A DNA stretch of 64,000 nt from contig VDFB02373365.1 in assembly GCA_007258455.2 (NCBI GenBank), positions 224,467,201 to 224,531,200 on the forward strand. The letters run 5' to 3'. The DNA comes from Sequoia sempervirens (taxonomy: Eukaryota; Streptophyta; Pinopsida; Cupressales; Cupressaceae). Both the position numbers and the translations under genes were made by a program. Shown in pieces: positions 21,961 through 33,682 of this stretch (the stretch's first letter is position 1; each line of letters begins with the position of its first letter). The notes under the pieces were generated by a model. The model had not been told where the DNA came from. It did not search any database and saw only the letters and a program-made list of their open reading frames with translations.

Positions 21961-23400
21961 TTAACTCCAGCTTAAATTGTTAAAGTCTTAACTATTAGAT
22001 TTGTATGTATAGGATAGATTTAGTTTACTCATGTATCATTTAAACCATAGTAATCATGTATGTTAATGACATTTTATTATGTACAATAGTAATTGTGTAT
22101 GTCTTAAACTAAGTCTTGTTGTAAATGTCTATGACTTCTAGATGATGTGAATGTTTTTTGCTTAGTATTGTGTAAATGCCTATTATTTCTATATGATGTT
22201 AATGTTCTATCCACCATAGTGTAAATGAATTTCTCTTCTATACCATGTAAATAATGCTTTATAATTTCCTATTTCATCTTTATGATGTAAATGTTGTTAT
22301 GCAAATATGTATCCGTTGCATATATTCGACTATCTATTCTAAACTATTAGCACTTATCTATTCTATAGGATGTAAATGTTCTAGCCACTATACTATAAGT
22401 ATATATATGAGGTTTTTAGTTATCCTATTAATGCATATCTATTCTAAATTATGTAAATATTGTAGGTAGTGTATTATATCTACATATATGTCTTCTTTCC
22501 CATCAATCACCCACATTAAATTTGCATCCCTTCCCATTTACTTTTTGCAGTATACATCACTTACCCCATGCATAGTTTCTAGAAATAAACTTGAAGGTGT
22601 GAGGCTCACCAATCAAGCAATCAAAACATGTTAGCAAATTTTGTTGTTCCTACATCCATCAAATCTACTAATTAATCTCACATGAACTGATCATCCCAAA
22701 TAAGAGGACAAACATTTTAGACTTCATCCCAAATAAGCATTCAACCAAATCAATGAACCACTGAAATTAACAACATTTACATCATATAGGAATTTGCACT
22801 ACACTACCAACAGCATTTATACCATATGGGTGGTAGCATTTTTGGGAGACTTGGTTTTACAAAGGTATTTGGAAAATTAGTTCTCCCCAATGCATTACTA
22901 AATACATAACAGAGCTAAACATGTATTAACAATCAAAACATAGTACCAAATTCAATTGTTCCAATATAGTAATGTACCATTTTAGGCATAATCAATGTGG
23001 GTTGTGGAGATGGGAACAAACAAATTCCATGTTATTCATGACAATGTAAATTGATATCTAGATTCATAGCTCCCTCTAGTAACTAAGATGGTTAGATTGG
23101 TTGTGAGGGAACATTAAGTCCATCATATAATTTGTGATGATGACTATCTTCTATGTCATCAGACACTTGATAACCAACCAACTATATGACTAAATCATTT
23201 GAAATAATTTGAAATGTATTTTGTGTAGCTTCATGTACTTGTGATTCTGTTGTTGTACACTGTATTTACCATTTGCAAGATTGAACAACAATGTGTTTGC
23301 CACTTCATTTGATGAAACATTGACCCTTGATAGACTAAGGATGTTCTGCATTACTAAAGCATTAATTTGTATGCTGAAGTGAAATACGTTGTTGGGACAC
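21961..23400. other. AT-rich stretch with faint GATGTAAATG repeats, no gene seen
   Basis: Between about 22040 and 22460 the words GATGTAAATG, TGTAAATG and CTATTCTA recur at irregular 40-60 bp spacing, suggesting an old tandem repeat. I see no coding signal in either strand up to the transposase pseudogene. Confidence 0.4.
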
Positions 23401-23429
23401 ATGTCCATGAATGTGTCTAGATTGAGGGA

Positions 23430-24600
23430 TCATATTATATTCCTTTTGAATCTTGTGATTTTTTGCACTAAATTAATGATTTTTAATAACTTGCTACCCA
23501 TTTCTTCTAACTCTTCCATCTTGATTTCAATGTTTGGAAATATTGCTAGCCATGTTACTCATTCAAGTTGTAAGTGTGATTTGAATTATGAAATACAATC
23601 ACATCGAGGGGATTTATTATATGTGACATGTGCATCAGCAATGTAAGCAAATCAATACCCAACATCCTTGCCTCTTGGATTATTGTAACAATGACATGAC
23701 TTCCATGGCCATACAAATCACCAAGTGCTTATATGTGGGTGACACACCACCTAGAACTAACCATGCAAAGTTGTGCAAATAATTCATAAAAATTTCTTTG
23801 GTCATCCATGCATGGGGTTGGGTTGCCATGGTAAAACCTAGTTCGTAGCTTGCAATGCAAATTTTTAAGTTCTTTTTACCCTTAAAAAAATAGAATGTAG
23901 TATGTTCTGTCTAATAACATTAGCACAACAAAGAATGGTTATCAATTCCTAAATCTTAGGAATGATGTAAGACACACTCAGGTACTACCTCTTTTTTCTA
24001 AGGAACTCATGACACCACTTATTCCTTCTTGAATACTTTTTTCATCATAGTTCCAAATTATTTGAACTTGGTATGGATTTACATCATACACCTTGGACAA
24101 TTTAATATAGAAAGTAGAGACAATAGCTAGTTTGAGGTTCAATTCCTTATCTTTGTCAAGATCTCCAGTTGTCCTTAAGGTGAGTTCATGATGACTCCTT
24201 TTATTGAGTCCACTAGGACTTACCAAGAATCCCATTCTTAAAAAGGCTAGGTCTAATTTTGAATATCTCGACTACCTTTGCCTTCAAGCCATCAACAAAA
24301 TCAACAATCTCTTTGTACCTTCCACAATTAGAGCCTCTCCATTTATTATAAAAATACTTGAAGGACCTATCATTGATGTGGATGTAAGCCATCCTAACCA
24401 GTCAGTGAGATTGGTTGTTGGAATTCTCCATTTATTTTCTCCTTCCCTTGTGCAAATATCATTATCCTCAACATATTTAAGAGGTCCATCCATATCCTCT
24501 ATTGACTACTCCCATTCTCATGATGTTTTATTATGTGAACATCTTGTAGGTGCACTAATCTCTGCTATTGCCTCAACAGGTTGCAGATCATTATTAGCAT
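23430..24600 (-). pseudogene. Pogo/jerky-like DDE_1 transposase
   Basis: Read leftward from about 24600, with several stops and frameshifts. The segment 24235-23978 has RSHHELTLRTTGDLDKDKEL and VSTFYIKLSKVYDVNPYQVQ followed by IIWNYDEKSIQEG, matching the R-P-LSLR ... FY-L ... IWN-DE block of jerky/pogo transposases, whose Asp is the first DDE residue. Further on (about 23716-23590) comes LYGHGSHVIVTIIQEARMLG, then IDLLTLLMHMSHIINPLDVI, matching the (D/N)GHxSH ... LPxHxSHxLQPLDV block around the second catalytic Asp. In this copy that Asp is Tyr (LYGHGSH, usually LDGHGSH). No terminal inverted repeats were identified. Inactive. Confidence 0.75.
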
Positions 24601-24976
24601 GATAGGTTTTCATCTAGTTGGAATGCAACTCCTCTTTTATATGTAGAAAACCTTGTTGTTTCTCTTCTTTTTCTAGGTTTAGTCCTCATGTGAGATCCAT
24701 TGGTAATTTGCAAAGAAGAACAAACAACAACAAAAACAATAGTTTTGAAATTTGAATTGTTTAGATTTTTTTGCACAAAGCTAATAAAAAACCCTCATGC
24801 ATTAGAAATGGAATTCTAATAATGGAATAATATTTTCAGTATATTTAACAAACAAAAAAACTCATGCTATACCATTTTCATAAGCATTGGGAGATATTTT
24901 TGTGTAACTTGAGTTTATAAGTTTAGTGTGGTAGTTCATAGTGATGCCTAAAAAAAATGTTATTAATTGATGGTTG

Positions 24977-24977
<1 letters not shown>

Positions 24978-25007
<30 letters not shown>

Positions 25008-25008
25008 T
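24978..25008. repeat. (TA)n microsatellite
   Basis: About 15 uninterrupted TA units. Confidence 0.95.
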
Positions 25009-25937
25009 CCAAATTTAGGTGTAAAATTTGATAATTTGTTTTGTATAAGATGTTTAAAATATGTTATTTTAGCTTTATACTTTGATGTTTTTAGATTGGA
25101 ATTAACAATAAAAAATTAAAACCCCATTTATTGAATGTAATGTTGTATATATTAACAACACACATATTGTATGTATTAGTTCAAAAGATTTATTAATATT
25201 TTTGACTTGTAATATTTTTATGAAATATTCATTTTTGGGACAAATTAAAATTAATTATAAAAATATATTCTACATTGTTTTGTATAGATTTAAGTACTTT
25301 TGGGTATAAGTTGAATATGTCCTAGGTGATGACATGCTCCACTATGGGCTTCCTCTCTAGTAAATTCCTATGACCACTATGGGATATCACTCCATTATTA
25401 GCCCTAATAAGAGGTTAAAATTCCTATATTTTCTTCTTTTTTGCATTGATTCTCTACTCCTTCCTCAATTTTTACCCAACTAGCATCAGCCATGCAACCT
25501 ACGAGGAAGTTGCAATGCTTCTCAAATGTACTAATGTTTTTTTTGTTTAAGTACAACTAACATGTAAGTTCACTACCCATTTCCAACAATCTCTAAGGTT
25601 ACGAGACTGAGATTACTTAGAAACCCAAACAAGGAACAAGAATTGAAACCATAAAATTTAATTACTTAAAGAATTAAGAACTCATACATTCCATACATGA
25701 TAAATTACATCAAGGAACAAGAGATACCACATGATTTCAAATAACAATCATTTAACAATAAGATTACAACTCTCATTCCCCAAATGAGGTAAATACAATA
25801 AGCATGGTTACATAATACATCTTCCACCTTGATAACAAATGAGGGGTAATAAATTACAAGATCAACTGAAATGAACCGATCCCACGAGCCCAACTGCGTC
25901 TCATCACACAGATAAGAAGAAAGCCAATGGAGAAAGG

Positions 25938-25999
25938 TGCATGTTCCACCCAGCCAGAGTGGTGCCGAAGGCCCACCCCCGTGCTAGGAGATAGTAACA
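25938..25999 (-). other. Conserved long-LTR block 1 (copy in minus-strand solo LTR)
   Basis: Minus sense starts GTTACTATCTCCTAGCACG, identical for 17 bases to the copy at 8965, and ends GGCTGGGTGGAACATGC. Confidence 0.75.
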
Positions 26000-28478
26000 A
26001 AGGAATCCTATACAGGAGCCATTAACCTTGCCTCTAGACACTTAAAGCTGAAAACTCATCTTGACACAACCAATCCGTGAACCACATACAACCATAAGAA
26101 TAACACAAGTACAACTCTAACATCAGCATTGTTATAGTCCATTGCTTCTAGAAATAAAATGAATCGGAGGTATAGTAAGAGGAATACATACACATGAAAC
26201 CCAGGAATGGCTTTATTTGTTGTAGAAAGAATTATCATCATGGGTGACATGGGATATCCTCTAGGAATCTTCATAGGCTCCGACCCCCACTATGGGTTGT
26301 CCTGGTGGCCTCTACTGAATTTCAGCCCCCATGCTCACTCATGCGGAATCAAATACCTCTTGTAAACACAAGATAGATGACCTTGCCATTCCAAGCCTTC
26401 CCACTCATCCCAAGCCTATCCAAGCACTTGTGTCTATGAGTGAGGCTAAATTATCTTGATTAATGTGAAATACTACCCAAACTTCTAAGTATATTATTTT
26501 AGTTATCACTTGATTAAACCACCTCCGAAGGTTATCCAGTTTATCTCTTTGGCTCTAGCACCTAACAGAAGCCACTCTTCTACTTGACAACAAACCAATA
26601 CAAAACCAATCACCAAGGGTGCCAAAGTGCATACAAACTATGATCAAAAGCGATCACTCCAACTCTAGGAGGGAACATATAGTGTGAAAACTCACTCCAA
26701 ACCTTTGGAAGCAACAAAAGTCAAGCCCCTTTCCAAACCTTTGGGAAGCAAAAACACATAATCCACTCCTTCCAAAGGAGGCACAAACCATCCCCGTTTG
26801 TGAAAATCGGGTAAAACAATAAGATACAACTATATGCACTACCCAAGGCAATACAAAGGTTGACTAACATAATACAACAACCCCAAAAAGTTAAACCCCT
26901 TATGGAAGACTTAACAACCCTTCTAATCAAATTTCCCCAAAGCAAAAACAAAAGAAGTGTACATTCAAGAAGGGAAATCAAACAAGAATTAAATCTATAT
27001 TTGGATTTCCTAAATCCACTTCCTTCATTAACATTCAATAATTTATTGCCTTAATAAAACTGATTTAATAACGTCTCTTTCAGACAAAAGATAAAATTTA
27101 ACCAGATATTTAATTCCCTAATTGCTCTTAAATGATAATAACATTTACTTATATGATCCATAACCTATCATTTAAAAATAACTATTGGTCCTTTGCAAAA
27201 TAAATCATTTTAAAATTAATTAATCTCGCTATTAAACACATTACATTTAAATCCAATATTTGTCCTTTCAAATATATTATTTTAAATAAAATCAATAACT
27301 TGACTATGAACACAATATTTTAAATTCCTCGATTACACATTTCATGAAAATAACTAATCTTATCGTACATTCGTTGCAACCAATAAGAACTATAAATAAT
27401 TAATAATCGCTTTCTTAAAAAATTCATTTCATTTAAAACAAACATCCATTTCTCTTACAATCATTACCTTATTAACTATTTAAGCATTTGACAAGCAATA
27501 ATAAATTAAATCTAAGGGTCTACTTTAGTTTCCCGATAATATTTAAATATAAAAAATCTCATTTCCCCATAGAAATCATTTCATTATAAAATAAATATTT
27601 GGACGTATACATCTCTATTAATTAAATATTCATTTAAATAAGAAAACATTTCTACGTAAATTTAATATCTATTCCACACATTTAAATATCCATCTATTTA
27701 ACCATGTGCACATCATCCATTTCCTTAATTAAACAAAAAGATCAAAATCAATCTTAAAATAAAATCATTATTTACATCTAATAAAATAATCTCAAAATAA
27801 TTATATTTAAATATAAATATATGTTTAAACATATAAATATTATTTAAATATATAATTATATTTTCAACTTAAATTCCAAAATCCTTTAATTCGAATCCAA
27901 TTATCCACTAATTAAATATGCCAATAAAAAATATACATATATATGTTTTATATATATATATATATATTTTTAAAAACATATAAATATAAATATATACATA
28001 TATATATTTATATAATATATATTATATAAAATATAATTTATATTATAAAAATAATATATACTATATATAAAATATATATATAAAAATGCTCTATTTATAT
28101 TAAGAAAAAATTAAATAAAAATTAACAAATATAAAATAAAAAGATTTTATTTCTTTTAAAAGCAAACCCCACCATCTGAGGGCATCATGCAGGAGGCTAC
28201 TCGGCCCTTCCCCGGTGGTGCCTTTAATGGAATGGCAGTCTTTGCCTCCACAGTCATACTCCTATGGGTCTTGGTGAGTGGGGGCAGTGAACCCATAACC
28301 TTCTAAAAGCAAAATTTCATTTAAATTTAAAAAAAAAATAAAAAAAATTCCCTTGGTGTTCCCAAACTTATTGGCCAGGGAAACACACAACTAGAGCCCA
28401 TGCCATACATATATATATATATTTATTTATAATTTAAAAATAAAATTTCCCTCTATCTGGTAAGAACACATAAAATCT

Positions 28479-28499
28479 TTTTTTTTTTTTTTTTTTTTT
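28479..28499. repeat. Poly-T tract
   Basis: An uninterrupted run of about 21 T. Confidence 0.9.
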
Positions 28500-28551
28500 A
28501 TAAATATTTTTACAAACTTCTCGAATATAACAAATTTGAATGCATAACAAG

Positions 28552-28554
<3 letters not shown>

Positions 28555-28618
<64 letters not shown>
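28555..28618. repeat. Long (TA)n microsatellite
   Basis: About 30 uninterrupted TA units; it generates spurious I/Y ORFs. Confidence 0.97.
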
Positions 28619-28620
<2 letters not shown>

Positions 28621-30130
28621 TCAATATATATATATATCTAAATTTCCATTTTACAGCCAAATTGGACAAATTTTCAATAGGAAATTTACAATAAAATTAA
28701 TTTTCCACATGATTTCTTGATTTCAATTTCTTGAATCTCCAAATCAAATACAAAAAATTAAATGTTTTCCTTTTGTTTCATCTTGCATTTTCTATTGTTA
28801 GACTTGGAAATTTCTATTGAAAGAGTTTTTTTTTCCATAAGAAGTCTAAATTCTTTCAAGATTTTAACAAAGTTTTCAAATTTGTTTCCAAGCAAGTTTT
28901 CAAAATTGAAAATACAAATTTTCAAAACCAATAAACAAGAAATAACCTGTGATTTGAAGCTTGAAGAAGAAAGGTTGAGCTTCTCTGCAAGATAATTTTT
29001 CCAAAGCTCTTCCAAAGTCTTCACCCAAATCCAATGCATCCAAAAAACAAGAAAACCTCCATTCTTTTTGCAGCCATATATTCTTTTTCGAAATGAAAAA
29101 TCTTCCCCAAATTTAGTCAATGCCCTCTAAAATATCCCAAATATTTTCTTTTTCCAAAATAAAAAATATCTTCATTCCTATTCTCCACACTTAGTCAACA
29201 TTTTACAAATATCTTCTTTTTCTCCACCAGAGATATTTCTTTAATGCATTCACAAGATATTTTCTTTTTAAATGATTTAAAGAAAAATTCCATTTCAAAT
29301 AAATTTAATTATTTTAATTTGTGCATTTTTTCAAAACAACTTTAGCTATTTAATTTATTTAATCCATAACTTCTCAGTTTAAAAGGCATATTTAAATTTC
29401 AAAATAGATTTAAATCATTCACTTTATGCACTTTTCAAATACAATTAAACTATTCACTTAATGGATTAATAGATTAATTTATTTACTCCACAACTAAATT
29501 TAATTAATAAACAACTTAAATACATAAAGCCATTTATTTATCTTTCAAGCAATTAAATAAAATCAAGGAGAGATGAACAACAAAGCAAAACTTAACCCGG
29601 CGGTGACACACTATGACTAGAGGGTAAACCTATAACCATGAGAAAACCCTGAAGCATCTCATATTCGGATCTTGTTGGCCAATTGACACACTCCAACTGT
29701 GAAACCGGTGGGTGGTCTCTAACACAATCCGGCACAGAGACAAAGAGAATTGCTCGAACATGCATATATATATAATAAACACACCATGAAGAGAAAATGT
29801 GAATTGTGGGGCACTTTCATAAGCGAGGTGATCAGATCATCCCTTCACCCAATACACTCATCATAGGTTGTGGTTCCATCATAAACGGAAATATAAGCAT
29901 GCAATAACATGTTACAATAACTAATTTGTACCAATTAGAACATGTCAAATAAAGCATAAGATAAGATACATCACATCACACAAATAGACTATGGCTCTAT
30001 AAATAACGATCAAATAACACACACATGATAAAGTATCTCACTAACCAAAAAGCACATCAAAGCAAACAAGGACACCTTTGTGTGACCAGAGAAAGCATTA
30101 AAGCAGGAGAGTGTACTTTTAACAATAAGA

Positions 30131-30520
30131 ATTGAGAATGATTTTCTTTATTTTTTTGCCACGTTTGAGTCATATATAACATAAATATTTAATTCATATA
30201 GACCTTTGAAATATCCTTTTCTATCATTGCTTATTTGATCTACAAACATGTGTTGATAATTTTGTGATGCAAAAATGTTTTCCTATAGTACAATTCTATT
30301 GAGTATTCTATTTTGGTATTTGTGAGGATTTTGGTGGTTTTTGTAATAATGTATTGTTTCTGCTACTCGTTGGCTAAATATTTAATTTGTTTAAGTCATT
30401 GAATAGGTTAATATAAATTCCATCTATGTGCTTGTATACCTAGGGGTTTTTATTTATGTTAATAGTTTTATATTTTATTTTGATCTTTTATCTTACATGG
30501 AGTTTGGTCCTAGTAAAATT
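30131..30520 (+). repeat. Diverged 0.4-kb duplication, copy 1 (split by LTR)
   Basis: Aligns with 30808-31200 (shared: GATCTTTTATCTTACATGGA-type words, ATGGAGTTTGGTC, GAACATGTGTT). Its left part (about 25420-25480, TATATTTTCTTCTT ... CTCAATTTTTAC) lies on the other side of the solo LTR. Roughly 25% diverged by eye. Confidence 0.65.
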
Positions 30521-30739
30521 TTAATTAATTATCATTAGTTATATTTTCATCTTAGTTGTAAAGTAATTACAATAATCAATTTTTTTATTTGTAAATAATT
30601 AGTATCAATTGTATTTCGAACATTCATAAATTAGCTATTCAATCTAAAAAGCATTTCTATTAACAAATCATTTGGTTATCAATATTTACAAATGTTTATG
30701 AGAAGAAAAATCAACTTAAAATACCTTAAGCAGTTAGAA

Positions 30740-31200
30740 GTCATATATTTTCTTCTTTATTTCATTGATTCTATACTCTCCCCAATTTTTGCAACAATAT
30801 TAAAAATTGAGAGCAACTTTCTTTATTTTTATGCCATGTTCGAGTTGTATTTAGCATTAATGTTTAATGTGCATATATCTTTAATATTCTTTTCAACAAC
30901 TCTTTGTTTGGTCTATGAACATGTGTTTTTAATTTTGTTATGCAAAATATTTTCCTATTGTATTTCTATCTATTATTTTATTTTTGTCTTCATGACGATT
31001 TTTACACTTTTTATGAGAATTAGTGTTATTTTTGCAACTCCTTGGTAAACTATTTGTTTTGTTTCTCTAATAAATAAGCTAATATAATTTACATCTATGC
31101 ACTTGAAGATCTAGGGGTTATTAAAGGTTATTGAACGCTAATAATTTATATTTTGTTGTTATCTTTTATCTTACATGGAGTTTGGTCTTAGGTGAAGTTT
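30740..31200 (+). repeat. Diverged 0.4-kb duplication, copy 2 (uninterrupted)
   Basis: Contains both the segment matching 25420-25480 and the segment matching 30131-30520 without interruption, so it represents the pre-insertion order. No coding content is recognised. Confidence 0.65.
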
Positions 31201-32270
31201 AGGTATTTGTTAGGGTTAATAACCTGATTGCTTCTAGTGCTTTTTAACTCTTTATGTTTTGAGTTGTTCTATTTATTATCAAAAGATAGTTTAATTTATT
31301 TTAAATTTGATCAATCTCACTCAAAGTAATGTATTTCTTATTCTCTCCCCTCACTCTATTGCTGGTAAAATAACCCTTGTAGTGTAGCCGAATGAAGTCA
31401 AATTCATTCTTGTTGACTTTTCTATAGTTACCATAACTAAGTGGGGTTTTGTGAAAACTTATTTTTCAATGTGTTCAAACATAGTCATTTTTGGCACATT
31501 AAATGAATGTATGGATGTGGTATTCCACCTATTTTGGACAGTTTATGAAGTTTTTTGTGGGTTTGAAGTTTTAAACCTAAAATGCATATGATGTGGATTG
31601 CCATGCATAATAAGGATTTTAACTTTTATGTTGAAACTATTGAATTTTTTATTGATGAACTAGAACTCAAACCTAGAACCTTCCATTTTTTGTTGGAGTG
31701 CTCTACCATTAAGCTATTGACTCCTTTAGGACTAGTCTATTTTTGGTTTGGGTATGACTTATTTCAAAAAAGAAACTACAGTTGTTCCATGGTTATCTAC
31801 TCAAAATTTTATTTTTTGGTTTTATTATATTTTAAAACATATTATATAAACAATAGATTCTAGTTAGATTTTAAAAAAGTATTATAATATTTATAACTAT
31901 AAATTTTGAATGCTTTAGAATCAATAAATTTTTCATAAATTTACAACTATCGCTATATTACAATTTTAAATAAATATAAAAATTCAAATACTATATCAAA
32001 TATTTATGATGTTCACTACCCAAATAAAATTTCCTTCTAATCTTTAATTAGTTAATATCAATTATATTTTCAATTATGCTATTGATTATATTTTTAAAAT
32101 TCTTAAATCAGCTAATCAATTTGAAAAAAGTATTTCACAAATATTGATAAAAAAAATCAACTTCAACTACTTTAGGAGAGATAGATTTATATCAAGCTCA
32201 ATTTCAATTATACTGTCTTACTAAAAAGATAAATATTCACCACTATGTGATACTTATTATATATGTTTAT
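31201..32270. other. AT-rich spacer, no gene seen
   Basis: Apart from the tRNA-like sequence at 31653-31725, I see only AT-rich DNA. The ORF at 31582-31863 runs across the tRNA-like stretch in antisense and is not supported. Confidence 0.5.
31653..31725 (-). other. tRNA-like sequence (tRNA pseudogene or tRNA-derived SINE head)
   Basis: Minus sense gives a box A-like AATAGCTTAATGGTAGAGC, an anticodon-arm-like CTCCA ... TGGAA hairpin with an A-rich loop, and a box B/T-arm-like GGTTCTAGGTTTGAG with CTAGG pairing to TCTAG. Spacing is near that of a tRNA. The acceptor ends do not pair well, so it is probably not a working tRNA. A SINE body was not identified. Confidence 0.5.
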
Positions 32271-32469
32271 AAATTATACATTTTGGGCAATCATCTTCTC
32301 TTGTTAGTTAAGAGGGTCTCAGTCAAGGTGGTGAATGGGATCTACAAAGGTTTCTTGTTTCTACGGCCATCTTTGGCCTCCGTTGTGTTATATTGCACCT
32401 TAGGTGTAGGATTTTTCTTTTCTTTTCTTTGTCCAAAAACATTTATTGTGGGTTTTTATTTGTTTTATT

Positions 32470-33671
32470 ATGCCTATGGTTGACTCCAACCCAAAAAATT
32501 TTGTTGGTGTTGGCAGTTTGATGGCTCTACACAATGGATCCTCCTCCAAACAAGTGACCCCAAAAATTTGTTTTGAAGGTGTTCCACAAGTTAAATCTTT
32601 TGATTACCCATCGGATGTGGTACTTCCCATCCCAAAATTTGATATTTCATGTCATTTGTTAGAAAAACATACTCTTTTTGGTTATTTTGTTGGGAGGAAT
32701 CCCCTTAAAAGTGTGCTAAAATAATTTTTCCATATATCTTGGGTCCCTCATGGGGTCTGCCTTGATATGGTCCAAAATTTGATCAATGTTTTTTTCTTTT
32801 TCGCTTTGCGGATGTTAGATATGTCTAGGAAATCCTGCAACATGGTCCTTGGTATGTTTGGTCCTCTTTATTGGTTTTCCAACCTTGGACCCAAGATTTC
32901 TCTATCTCTAAGGACAAGAAATTTTGGGTTCCAGTTTGGATTGAGTTTCTTGGTTTACCCTTGCCATGTTTGCATTTTATGCACCATATAACTTCGCCAC
33001 TAGGGAAAGCCATTTGTATCAAAATTGATTGGTTCTTTCAAGCTTTCCCTTAAAAGTGAGTTTGTGTCGAAGTGGACCTTTCACAAGATCTGAAAGAGTC
33101 CATTGATATTCAAATTACCAATTTTTGGCATAGCTAGAAAGTCACTTATTTTAATCTGCTCAATATTTGTTATAGCTGTAAATCTATTGATCATAAGAAC
33201 AAAGGTTTCCCACTTACAACCCCTCGTACTCAATCTTCGCCACAGGAAGTTGAAAAGCCTTGCTTGGTGGAAACCCCAACCGCCAAACTAGAGGACAAAT
33301 AGACAATGGTCACAAATCTAAAAAATAAGTCCAATGGCATAAGGACAGTCTCCAAAGTCCCTAAGCCCTTAGTTGATATTTTAAACCCTTCTACAAAGGG
33401 GAAATAAGTTCATGTCACTGCTAATAGCATTCCATCTCAGCCAAGGCCCTCTGCCACACCTCAACCAACTTTAATGATTGTAGCTTTGTCGACTGTATCT
33501 CCTCCCATGACGGGAGACCATAGGAGATCACATAGCCTCTCTAGACCTCTCGAAGAGGGTGAATTTACTTCAAAATAAATGGAGGATTTTCCCTCCTCCA
33601 ATTTAGATGGGTTCAATGCCACCCAAGTTTTTGTAAAATCATTTTTCCTCATTGGAAAAGCCAAAATTTGA
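32470..33671 (+). pseudogene. LINE ORF1 (DUF4283 and zinc-knuckle remnant)
   Basis: Start MPMVDSNPKNF at 32470. After a stop at 32724 the DUF4283 core is found in other frames: WTQDFSISKDKKFWVPVWIE, then FLGLPLPCLHFMHHITSPLG and KAICIK, the usual VWV/I-LPGLPL-Y-----LxxIA-xIGKPLxVD pattern of plant L1 ORF1 proteins (about 32870-33030). A partial knuckle (ICYSCKSIDH) follows at about 33170. Then comes a Pro/Ser-rich tail ending near 33671. ORF1 proteins bind LINE RNA. At least four stops or shifts. Confidence 0.75.
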
Positions 33672-33682
33672 TGCTATGATCA

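Larger units (their letters stand above)
25563..30119 (-). mobile_element. Solo LTR of a second gypsy-type family (boundaries approximate)
   Basis: In minus orientation, sequence from about 30120 to 25560 parallels the solo LTR at 5644-9511. It has a block near its start (29836-29806, CACCTCGCTTATGAAAGTGCC), homologous sequence further in, a TA microsatellite (28617-28557), a GC-rich block (28310-28165) and block 1 near its end (25999-25938). TAACA flanks both sides (25558-25562, 30120-30124), but the left end is TG while the right end is not the expected CA, so the borders are tentative. A 0.4-kb duplication in the flanks shows an insertion here. No coding interior. Confidence 0.6.

Noticed and set aside
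25430..25560. Minus-strand reading VGCMADASWVKIEEGVENQC as a possible transposase fragment
   Set aside because: Too short and without a second motif; cannot be told from chance, and it overlaps the 0.4-kb duplication.
31653..31725. Functional tRNA gene
   Set aside because: Acceptor stem does not pair and box B is diverged; reported only as tRNA-like.
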